Part shown: piece by piece, positions 46,707 to 58,000 of the stretch
How positions within the stretch are numbered: the first letter of the stretch is position 1
How the letters are laid out: each line of letters opens with the position of its first letter
From: Onthophagus taurus
Taxonomy: Eukaryota > Arthropoda > Insecta > Coleoptera > Scarabaeidae
Assembly: GCF_036711975.1 (NCBI RefSeq)
Contig: NC_091973.1
Location: 7,502,001 to 7,566,000 of the forward strand
DNA: 64,000 nt
Direction: 5' to 3'
The notes under the pieces: generated by a model
What the model was told of the DNA's origin: nothing
The model's input: only the letters and a program-made list of their open reading frames with translations
The model's database searches: none
Made by a program: the position numbers and the translations under genes

Positions 46707-48684
46707 CAGGCTGTTCCGGTGACTCGGGGCATAAAATTAACCTCATATACTAGAGCAAAAATGATGACGATTCGAAATTCGAAATTTTAACACATTTTTC
46801 TAAATATTTTCAATACCATTTATGGTAGAGCGTTGAAATTTGGTACAGGGTAAAAAAATATCAAGCAAAATCATTGAACCAATTTTGCTGCGGCAACCAT
46901 GCTATACAGGCTGTCCCTAAAAAATTTGTTTGCTCAGAACTTTTTTGTTCGCTCGTAACCCTACATTTATTTTTGTACTCTTTAATAGAAATTTTATTTT
47001 AGAAACTTTTATCACTCTTTGAAAATTTTGATAATATTGACGGTTTTCGAGTTATACGCGAAAATGTTAAGCTTTGATTTCAATCGTAACAAACAAAAAA
47101 AGGAAACATATTCCGCAAGATCTGAGTTGGCGATGACAATTGAAAAACGAACAGAGCTAATAACCATTAATTGCATAAATTTCTAAGTGCAGATTTAGTT
47201 AAATCCAGTGTTAATTTATTTTACTTGAATAAAAGAATGTAATCTCCAAAACGATAAATTTAATTTTCACGGTAATTATAAACAAATAGTAATAAATAAA
47301 AAAGAAGAAAAAAATACTAAAGCAGATGTTCAAAAACACTGCCTGATATCGCCGTCTTAAATTAAAGCGCACTCTGCCGAGAACATTGATCTCAGTTCGA
47401 AGTTGATCAAATGAATCAACAATTTGCAACCTCAGTTGATCAACTGAAGTTATTTCAACGCAGTAAACTAGTGGTTTAACGCGTTCCCATAAATAAAAAT
47501 CTACAGGTGTAAGATCCGGCGATCGGGAGGCCAACTTATGGGTGCACCTACTCCTCGTCCAATCCACCGTCCCGGAAAACGTTCTCTCAGAAATTCTTGG
47601 ACAGCCTGTGTGCTATGCGCAGGAGCACCATCATTGCTTGCCTTGTGTTTAAAGGAACGTCATCTAAAAAATCATCTAATTCTTCTAAATGTCGCCTGTA
47701 TGTATGTCCATCCAGCCTTTATGGCACGAAAACGGGTCCAATAACATCGCCCACAATGCCAGCCCAAACGTTATGAGAAAATCTCCATTGTGATTTCCAA
47801 GTTTTCTTAAATCTTGGATTTTCGTCCGCCCAACTATGTAAATTTCTCAAATTGAAGATTGCATCTTTAGAAAAAGTGGATTCATCTGTAAAAAGTACTT
47901 TTTCTAAAAACTGATCATCAATTTGGATTTTGTGCTGCATTATTTGGCAATATGAAGACTGCATATTTCGGCTTACACGTCAAATTTTCCCTTAAACGGG
48001 TTTCAATCCTTAAAAATGTTTTTCTGATAACGGATAGCGGCCGCTTGACATTGCCCTAATGTCAAAATCATGTCAGCTTGTTCACTAAATGTGTAACTCT
48101 CCATTTTGAACACTTAAAATTAATAATAACTAACAGAACTACCGTTTGTGTTTAAACGACATGAGCAAGTTGACAGCAAGTTGTTTTTTTTAATTGCCAT
48201 GGCCAACCTTGACTTTTTCGAAGACTTTGTTTTTTAGTGTTACCATTGAAATCGAAGCTTAATATTTTCGCGTATAACTCGGAAACGGTCAATGTTATCA
48301 AAATTTTCAAAGAGTGATAAAAGTTTCTAAAATACATTTTCTATTAAAAAGTACAAAAATAAATGTAGGGTTACCAGTGAACAAAAAAGTTCTGAGCAAA
48401 CAAATTTTAGGGACAGCCTGTATAGCATGGTTGCCGCCGCCCGATCAAAGTCAAAATTGGTTCAATGATTTTGCTTGATATTTGTTTACCCTCTACCAAA
48501 TTTTAACGCTCTACCATAAATGGCATTGAAAATATTTAGAAAAATATGTTAAAATTTTTGTACTTTGATGGCCCATATCTTGGCCATTTGAAGACTTTTA
48601 TAATAATTTTTTTTCACGAATCGTCATCATTTTTGCTCTACTATATGAGGTTAATTTTATGCCCCGAGTCACCGGAACACCCTG
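46707..48684 (-). mobile_element. Second mariner/Tc1-superfamily element
   Basis: 1978 bases between TA dinucleotides (46705-46706 and 48685-48686). The ends are CAGGCTGTTCCGGTGACTCG and CGAGTCACCGGAACACCCTG. Sub-terminal blocks (CATATACTAGAGCAAAAATG, AACCCTACATTTATTTTTG, TTTGTTTGCTCAGAAC) are inverted between the arms and shared with 8347-9372. A broken transposase lies inside. Confidence 0.85.
47211..47964 (-). pseudogene. Transposase remnant of the 46.7-48.7 kb element
   Basis: VLFTDESTFSKDAIFNLRNL (first Asp) leads into FSHNVWAGIVGDVIGPVFVP. After a frameshift and stops comes NDGAPAHSTQAVQEFLRERF (second Asp), and after another frameshift ASRSPDLTPVDFYLWERVKP (third Asp). The N-terminal DNA-binding part is missing or unreadable. 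It is the same transposase group as the 44-kb copy but a different family by its termini. Confidence 0.75.
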
Positions 48685-49739
48685 TATAAAGAAGTGTATT
48701 TATTAAAAAAACACTTTTTCACAGAAAGTGATTGTTCTTTAACAATGAGAATTTCTTTTGCCCAAAAAAATCTAACAAGTAAACGCGCGAGTTTTTAAAA
48801 ACTTTTTCCAAGAATGTTACTCTGTTGAATTTAGTCTGTGAATTTAATGTTTATACTTAGTGCCTGGAAGAGTTAAAACACCTCTTTATTAAAAAAAATT
48901 GTTCTTAATAATGTTTCAATAATATAGTGAAAATGGTAAAAAATGAAATTTTGCACGAATTTAAATATTCTACAGGATAGAATAGCTAACTTTTTTGTTC
49001 ATATAAGTCTTTTTCGTTGCGGTGCGATTAAGTGATAAAAAAATGAGATTGATTTTGTTGAGTTGTTTTAGGCTGTAGCAAAATAACGGAGAGTCCAATT
49101 TATGCTATCAATACCTCAAAATGTCTACTTTCATGTCCACATAGCTACAGAAGCACACTATGCAGAATAAAAAATATACTGAACATGAACCGTTACTATG
49201 TTTTTTAATTTACGATTATTCACATTTTTGGGTATATCTCGAAAACTGGACGTGATGGAGAAAAACTGAAGACAGTTTCAGAATCAGCACAACATTCTAC
49301 GTTATAAAAAAAATATCGCAGTCTTCGAGGAAAAAATTGATTAAAATTTGTAAACTAGTGTTATTAGTGACTTCATTATTGATACAGTACTCTGTGTGTA
49401 TACACATATTCTCTTACAAAATCTGTGTGTCAATTCAGCACTATTGCAAACGTTACTAACATCCTGACCAAGAATTTCTAAGTCGACCGATGAGAAAACG
49501 GCTGAATAAGATGCCGAAGGAATTTTTTTAAAAGCAAAACTGTTGTTTGTGGATATGTTGAAGACTCTAATAACATATTTTTGACGTAGGTTTGAAAGGA
49601 TTACAAATGGGATGAAATTCTCCATATTTCTCTAATATAATAAAATATGATGTAGGTAAAAGTAAAAACTTTTTGAGAAATACTAAAATGTTTAATTCAA
49701 TTCAAGCAGACATGTTTCGAAACTATTGTTTCAAATACA
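48685..49739. other. No gene seen
   Basis: About 1 kb of AT-rich sequence. A 94-codon minus frame (49341-49625) has no recognised homology and no supporting splice or start context. Confidence 0.35.
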
Positions 49740-51070
49740 AATATCTTTATTTACTGTAACAACAAATTTACAATAAAATGTCCACAAACAAGAAAAACAA
49801 AAAAATGTATTGTCAATGTTAATTCTTATCAATTTCATTCACTGCCTCCCTAATAAATTCCTCAAAAGTGTAATATGCACTTTCAATTAGGTGTTTTTTT
49901 ATAATTATATTGAATTTACTTCTTGACATTTCCGTAATGGAGGGTGGAACTATGTTGCAAAATTTTGGACCCCAATAGTCCATCGATTGTTGTATTCTTG
50001 AGAGTCGGTGATATGGTGTAGCAAGATCTAGTTGCATAACTATGTGATTCGCCGAGTGTTTGGAAAGTATTCCTATTATCGTACACGTACATTAACACCG
50101 TATGTATGTATATACTTGGTAGGGTAAGTACTTCTTCTCTAATGAAATACTCCTTACAGCTATCACGCCGTCGCAGATTACAGAGAGCCTTAATTGCTGA
50201 CTTTTGTATTTTAAATATTCTATGGAGCTCAGTTGACTGTCCCCAGAATAGAATTTCGTATGATGCCGTGTGCAGCAAACGTCTTATGGTGAAAACCGCT
50301 GTTGATAACTTCTTTGATAGGGCCTCAATATGATGGTGCCAATCCAGCCGTCCATCGAGATGTAACCCGAGGAACCTCGCCTTACCGACACGATTTTCTG
50401 CTTTTGTGCTGAATATTATGCTTTCTGCTTTATTGTGATTTAGTTGCAGATTATTACTTTCAAACCATAACTGCGCTTCGTACATTGCATTGATAGACTT
50501 CTGTTTTAGTTCACGCTTGTCTTTACTTTTTACGATGATTGATGTATCGTCCGCATATAAGCCAATTTCTTCATTGACCGTGGCAGGCAAATCATTAACA
50601 TATATAATGAATAGTAAGGGCCCTAAAATTGATCCTTGGGGCACACCTTGTTTTATGTTTAATAACTTGGAATTTTTATCTTTCCATTGAACGTATTGTT
50701 GGCGTTCGGAGAGGTATGAGTTTAAGAGTTCTAGTTGTACTCCTCTTATGCCATAATATTCCAGCTTGTCTAAAAGTATGTTGTGGATTACAGTATCAAA
50801 CGCCTTGGTAACATCTAATAAGTTGATTTCCACTAGTTCTTTGTTATCAAGTGCTTCTGTAATAAAATTTATGACATTCATCATCGCTGTTGTTACCTAT
50901 TTTTTCCGTCTATATCCATGTTGGCAAGTTGTTAATAGGTTAAATTTTTCTAGGTGGTCAATCAAACATTTTGTGTACTGGTAGAATTTTTGCAATTTTT
51001 AGTACATTTGGAAAACATCCTTCATTCACGCATTTGTTCATCTTCAGTACTTAGAATATTATACTATATA
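49740..51070 (-). pseudogene. CR1/Jockey-like reverse transcriptase, internally deleted
   Basis: From about 51045 the minus strand reads MNKCVNEGCFPNVLKIAKIL, then skips a block to LLTTCQHGYRRKK with an in-frame stop near 50893. It then runs in one long frame (50884-49916) through INLLDVTKAFDTVIHNILLD, QGVPQGSILGPLLFIIYVND and the catalytic GLYADDTSIIVKSKDKREL. A frameshift near 50040 precedes the conserved tail (SMDYWGPKFCNIVPPSI, FNIIIKKHLIESAYYTFEEF). The 3' region ends with AATAAAGATATTTGTATTTG at about 49740. It is inactive but its catalytic core is intact, so it is not very old. Confidence 0.85.
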
Positions 51071-51419
51071 ATGGAAAAATATTATGTTAGTAGGCGGGGT
51101 TTAGGAATGGATCTAAATCTCCTTCAACTTAAATTACAAACAAAAAATTAAATAAACAAAAAGAAAAATTTTTTTTTTGATTTTGAGCTTCTGTGTTTTC
51201 AGATTTTACAATGAATCCGTGTTTTGTTTTAAAAATTAAATCTTCCGAGTTAAATCCAGAAATCGGACATTTGAATTCTTGACAAGGATATAATTTTGTG
51301 TGTTTAAAACGTTCAGGAATTTTTGTTTTTTTTTTGTTAGTTAATTGAGTTACCTGTTGTATTTTAGAAGTATGACGTTGTGAATTTAAAGGGTTTCGTG
51401 AACCTCAATACTAGTTTCT
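51071..51419. other. No gene seen
   Basis: AT-rich interval; no open frame or repeat recognised. Confidence 0.35.
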
Positions 51420-51600
51420 TTGCCGGTCTATTTTTGATCGGCCGATGTCTTCGAAAACGGCCGTGCTTACTTTTTCTAGCCGTTACAAAATATATCATCC
51501 GAAAGCAACCCCTCATCAGATTTCCCATAACTCTAAAATACCTGATGGGTGGGTTGTGGTCGGCCGATATCTTCGAAAACGGCCGTGGTTAATCTTTAAG
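51420..51600 (+). repeat. Interspersed repeat shared with Rpn1 intron 2
   Basis: Contains ATATATCATCCGAAAGCAAC, AAATACCTGATGGGTGGGTT and GGTCGGCCGATATCTTCGAA. The CGGCCGAT-CTTCGAAAACGGCCGTG block occurs twice in this stretch (near 51440 and 51570). It matches blocks at 33.9-34.1 kb (inverted) and 39.8-39.9 kb. Confidence 0.7.
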
Positions 51601-51790
51601 TCCATCTTCTCCGCCTGCGTTTTCAACCTTGTCAACCTCATCTATGTCGTCGGCAAATGTCAAGATTTGCGTTGCCTTGCTGAATATTGTTCCATATGTT
51701 CGGAGTTTTGCATCTCAAAACTGGAAATGGAGTACTGGCGAAGATGCTGCAGAAAGACAAAGAGAGATAAAGTGAGGAATTATTAGAGAC
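51600..51790 (-). pseudogene. Possible reverse transcriptase scrap
   Basis: One minus frame reads TQILTFADDIDEVDKVENAG, resembling the ADDID catalytic box of RTE-type reverse transcriptases. Neighbouring sequence shows no further blocks in frame. Confidence 0.35.
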
Positions 51791-52099
51791 AATGGGATTT
51801 GGATGGAAGTTAGGATGCAAGAAGCGACATATTAAGGTTGCTTAATAAATAAAAACATTTTTAATGATGAAGTCATTTATTTAAAAATAGTCATATACCA
51901 TCAATTTAGGTTCAATTAAATAGAAAACTTAGCGTACAGCAAAAAACATCAAAACAAATTATGTGGAAAAAAAATTCAATTAATAGCCCAAACATTTTAA
52001 AACTACTGGTAATGTTATGATCAATTAATTACAATTCAAAATAAAGAAAAAGTCCTTAATACTACATTTAATTAATAAATCAAAATTTAATTTCCCCAT
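51791..52099. other. 3' flank of SAFB
   Basis: AT-rich 3' UTR of the minus-strand SAFB gene. TTTATT at about 51880 gives AATAAA on the coding strand, a candidate polyadenylation signal about 220 bases after the stop. Confidence 0.45.
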
Positions 52100-55000
52100 T
52101 CATTTTCTTATATAACCGCTACTCATGCCGCTTTTGTATTCATATCGATCGTTCACGTAATTATTAATTCCGGGCGGTGGTGGACATGATGGCCCCATAC
52201 TGCCCAGATTCGAGGAATTTGTAAATCCGGAAATTTGCGCAGAACTTCGCGAAGCTGTACCTGAAGAACTCCATCGCTCCCCGCTAGTTCCGCCACCTCC
52301 ACCTCCCCCGGTTGATGATGATTCAGCCTGTCGCCACGCGTCCTTACTCCAAGCTTTTGGCGTCGTACTCGAACTACTGCTCGAAAAGACTTTTGATGGC
52401 GTCGAATGTGTTGTCCAAGTGCTACTTCCGCTTGGTCGTTCAAATCGATTGGATTCTAAAGAAAAACAAAAAATTATTCAATATTGTATATGCCAAAAAA
52501 AGTGGTTACCACTTGAAGTATCGCCGTAACGATGTTCGCCACGGGATCTTATCTCACTTTTATGATCGCTCATTGAACGCCGTTCCTCTCTCACAGACCG
52601 GAAATGAGGACTTCTATCTCTTTCATGTTCACCGTATCTCGAGTCCTTTGGCACCCTAAAAAAATGAAATAAAAATTACTTCGCAATTACACCCAGTATA
52701 ATTCAAAAAAAAAAATGTAGGGAAATACATAAAAATTTATAACCCCCCAAATATTCCTGCTACATCGAAATGTCGTCTCCGGTTGTTGCTCATGGATTTA
52801 TTAACTTACTGAGAATTATATTTCGGCGTAGATGATGAACTTGGAGGTTCTCTAGTTCTTGGTTCACCACGAACTTCTCTATCACGTGGTGCAGGTTCAA
52901 ATCTGGGTGGAGGTGGAGGTTCATCAAAATGTCGATCAGAGGTGGCAACCCTTTTCCGATCATCGTAAGACCGATCCCGGGGATACGGCGCAGGTCGTTT
53001 ACGACGCTCCTCTTCCTGTATACGCAACTTGACGCGTTCAAGCTCAATTTTTTCCAACTCCAACTTTTCCCGCTCTAATTTCTGTCTTTCGCGCTCCAAT
53101 TGCATTAATTCGGCACGCTCCCTTTCAAGACGATCGCGTTCGATGCGCAACTTCTCGCGTTCACGATCCAATCGTAACGCCTCGCTGCGTTGACGACGTT
53201 CGATTTCACGTTGTCGCATTGCTTCTTCACGGCGACGTTTTTCTTCGCGCATGAAACGTTCGCGCTCGCGGGCGCGCTCACGGTCTCTTTCATCTTTGAT
53301 CTTATCGAACGTTAAAACATCTCGTTCACGACGCTGAATTGATGTTTTTTGATCTTCGCGTGATTTTGATCGACGTCTATAACGTTCTCTACTACGTCGA
53401 TCAATGCTACCACCATGAGATGATTCCTATTTAAAAAAAATTAAAAATAAAGATACTAGAAGAGTTATTGCGCATGCGTTGGATCAAAGTTCTTGGCATG
53501 CGCAAAGAGTTATTAATTTTACTGCGCAAAAATTTTTTTTTTACCTTAGATGACTTATATTCTGAGTTATCTTTAGCTCCTTCTTCGAGTTTCGGAGGTC
53601 GTTTATCAGAACTTTTTTCAGCACGTTTTTTATCGTCGGCCTCATCGCGCTCGTTATGTTTAATATTATCGTGTTTTGGTCGTTTGGTCGCGTCCGATTT
53701 CTTATTGATATTCAAGTTTGGGTTGAGATGTTCGGGGCGGACTTTTTCGATTCTGATGATTTGCCCATTTAGTTCGGTGTTGTTTAATTTCTCGATGCAT
53801 TTGTTTGCATCTTCGACGCTTTCCATTTTAACGTAACCATAACAACATGCTCCTGGACGTTGATGACGTGCGTTAATAACCACTTTTGCGCCGACGACCT
53901 TTCCGTAAGCGGAAAGAGCTTGTTTTAATTCGGTGGCCCGCGTGTTTTGGGAGATGTTCATTATCCAAAGGTTGCGATTTTGCGAGTCACTGGTCGGTTT
54001 CAATTTACCGGATGCGTCTTTGGCTTCACTATAAAAGTAAAAGGGGACTTAGAGATTGCTGGCGAATATTGAAAGACGAAACCTATTTTTTTTTTCTGGG
54101 ACGATTCAATCAAAGTACCATTCAAAAAATTAATAATAATTCATAAATCTTTCAATACAGGGTTAGATTAACCGCAAATTCTTGTCGATTTACACTGTTG
54201 GAAATAATTCACGAGCACACCTATATAATCTGAACGCGTGAAGATAAATCCATAATATTTGCGGAGCATAAAGGTTTACTGTAGACGAGTTTCGAGTTTT
54301 TCCAAATGGAATATTCCGTCACTATGGAGCAGTCTCCATACCGACCAGTATATCCCACCCACTTCAGTAAGTATTACCCACCCACTTCAGTAAGTGGGTG
54401 GGATATACTGGTCGTTTTTAGTATGGTGTGAGGGATCAGTTTGTTGTCATACTCTGTGCGCAATGGAAGGGTGATCGCGTTACTTAAGCAAGTATACAGC
54501 GGATTGCATTAAAGCTCCTTAACCGCTCGATGAAAATATGTTTGACGACAGAGAAACGAAAGTTCAAAAAAGGATAGCATGTACTGGCAAGACATTCCCA
54601 CTGTTTTCCTATTGGGTAATATGCATTTTATCAATGAAGGAATGAATAAATAGATTTATGAATAACGTATTTACAACCTGAAACAATTAAGAACTGTGGG
54701 TACCTAAAATTTATTAAACTAAATTTATATTGAATAAAAATAATAAATTAAATATCGGTGAAACACAAAATGAGTAAATAGTTGCTTGCAACCTTCTGTT
54801 TTAATTTAATATAATAAATTATCTTATTAGAAATTTTAATAAGAACAAACTTTAATTATCATGACAGTAACAATTAGGTTTTTAGATAGATATATGTTAC
54901 AAAGTAAAGAACAGTTACTTATAATATACTTTTTATTAGTTCAGGTAACATGTGGTCATAGAAAAATATTTTTAACTTTGGATACATTCATTCTAACAGG

Positions 55001-58000
55001 ACTCCACACCAAAAAATAAGATTTCTTTTTCTTTGCTGGATGAAGTTGTCCCTAAATTTGGTAATAATAATCATGGTTCGACTTAAGATATTTTCTACAA
55101 ATTCTAACAAGTAACACTAGGGAAGTGTCATACGGCGATTTTCTTGAAACTTGGCATACAAGCAGTGTATGGAAAAATATTCGCCCTTTCCGATTTTGAA
55201 GATAAGTTCGATTATTTTACGAATTATTTTTACGATTGTTGCGAAATCATTTCACTACGGGTTTTTGGCGTCGCTAGTGACGAATCTGATGTCCGTTTTC
55301 GAGAATTCAAAATGGCGACCGCAGTTTTTTAAAAATTGTACACCCTTGTTAAAAATTGCGACAAATTTTTAAAAATGTTAGAAATATCCTTATTTTTTAT
55401 TTTCTATTTTAAGACGAATTTCTTGAAAACGGTTAATATCAAAACTACCCCTAACAGTAACGAATCATGGAAACACATCACTACAAGTAGTGATGTATGT
55501 AACAATCAAATCTTTTTTAGTGTTAGCGCTACCCCAGATGAACGACGTGGATGTAATAGGGTTCTCATCTCATTGGGGTGCTTTTTGAACGTGAGTCCGC
55601 TTGCCTCTCAGGAATCAGGGAGCTTTTTGACCTATACTTTAAAATTAGTACAGACAGTAATGTGAAGGGTTGCCGTTTGTTACCGCAAAGAAGTGCTGCA
55701 TGTACATTGATGTCAAACACCAAGCATATTTAATTATTGCAATATCATTGCAGAGTACACACAAGTTATTGCAGTTTTTGAAACAGAAGTAAACCAGAAG
55801 AAAATAGAAGAAAAACCCCTAGTGACATAATTTCTCAACAATCGTAAAAATAATTCGTAAAATAATCGAACATATCTCTAAAATCGGAAAGGGTGATTTC
55901 TACCCTTAAAACGGCGATCGGGCAGAAATGACAATAATATTTTCCATACCCTACTTGTATGTCAAGTTTCAAGAAAATCGCCGTATGGCACTTCCCTAGT
56001 GTTACTTGAAAGTATACAGGGTGATTCTCAACCTATACACATAAACTCGAGGATTTATTCATTATTAGTAAAAGTTTTTTAGTTTCTCTAAATCTAAATA
56101 ATGTGTTTTCTGGAAATTGAATAGGTCGAGATGGTCCAATGACCTGGCTACCGTGATCGCCCAGCGTCAAGCCTCTTGATTTTAACTTGTCGGGTCACTT
56201 AAAAAGCAAAGTGTACGTCACGGAAGTTAATACTGAGCCAATATTGCAAAATCATTTACATGCTGCTGCCCAGACAATTCGCCAACACCCTGGTTTAGAC
56301 CGCGCTAATGGGAAATTGTGGATTCCGGGAGGCCAATTGATAGAAAATATGGGAAATCACTTCGCACACTTGCTGTGATGTTATTTTAAAATGTTCTATG
56401 TATTCTTGATAGTTAATATCACGGATATCTATGAAACAAAAAATCTTTTACTACAAATTTTTTCGCCTATTAGTCATTATTCGTCGTGAGTAGTAAATCT
56501 CCAAGTTTATGCGTATAGGTTGAGAATCACCCTGTATTTATAGAAAATAATAATATAAAAATACACTTTTGGTTCGTATTTAGGCGCAAATCGATAATCA
56601 GAACATTCTATAGCACGATATCAGAAAAAGTAAGCTTCCTCCCCTTTCATAGTATGCAGTCGGTAGACAAGAACTATGTCTACAAACTTGTTTTTTATCT
56701 ATGTCTGCGGTTTTTTTACGTTACAAACCACTCGCCGGAGATTCACATAGCCAGCCCACATGTTTTTTTCTTTAACTAATCATCGCTCGTGAGATCCGGG
56801 AAGTAAAATATATTCCAAAATATTAAAATTTAATGTAAAACCGTAAATTACTAATTACGGGTTTATTATTAATATTTCGTAAAATTGTTACAGGAATAAT
56901 GTTTCTATTTTATTGTTTTACATCCGGACCAAGAAGAAAAATCGTAAAAATCTTACTATTTTCAAAAATAAAGGAATATTTTTCTTCAAATTTCATTTTC
57001 TGTTCTTGCCCCGGGTTCATAACTATTGTAGAAACATGACAAATGATAAATTAATCCAATCCATTAATAAATAAGGAAGTAATTCGAAATCTACGGTGAC
57101 AGACTCGGTTAAGGAGCCTTAACACCCGAGCACCACCGCATACGTCACAAGTGGGTCGACGCTAGACCACAGAATAACCAGAAATGACAGAAAAGGCAAA
57201 ATCGGGCCTTGTGAATCGCCATTTTATTGGAGTTTATTTTGAGCTAATATTACGTCGGTTTATTATTTACTACGAGCCCTAACAACTATATATTGGGACA
57301 TAATAGAATTTATATGTAATTAACAACAATTAAACAGATTATTTTGTTTTAATACATTTTTCAAATTAATATCATTTAATTAGACAATTAACAACAATTT
57401 TATCTAATGAACAACACAAAAACAAAATACGTATCTTATTACTTCTAATTAAACTAGAAAAATGTAAATTTTGCCTGACATCTAAATATTGGGACATTGC
57501 ACGATTTGTATTTCTAATATGGAGTAACATCGTCCTTAGATTTTATAACCGCTCGAATTCGCTAAGGTTCTACACTGTTCAGGAATAAATCCATCCCAAA
57601 TTTGCTTTATTTTGGCTTTAAGTTCTGGCAATGTCCGTTGTGGGTTGTTCCGCAAAGTTTGTTTCATTTTGTGCCACACTGTTTCAATTACATTCAGATC
57701 TGGACTGTTGGTAGACCAATACAGAACATTAATATTTTGATCGCCAACCACTTTTTTGTAGTTTTGGCCGTATGACAAGCAGAAATATGTAATTTTCACC
57801 AACATTTAACTGCACGATACTTGCTAGTATGCTGTTTTGTAGTATTTGTTGATATTTTGCGGCGTTCACGGTGCCATCAATAAATTCAAAGCATCCTTAT
57901 CCTGAAGCTGTCATACAGCCCCAAATGATTACTCCCTTCGGAAATTTTACACAACGTTTTGAACAATCTTTATGAAATGCCTCATGTTTATTGCAAATTT

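Noticed and set aside
51445..51786. 113-codon plus-strand frame downstream of SAFB
   Set aside because: It crosses a known interspersed repeat and the antisense of an RT-like ADDID scrap, with no coherent protein.
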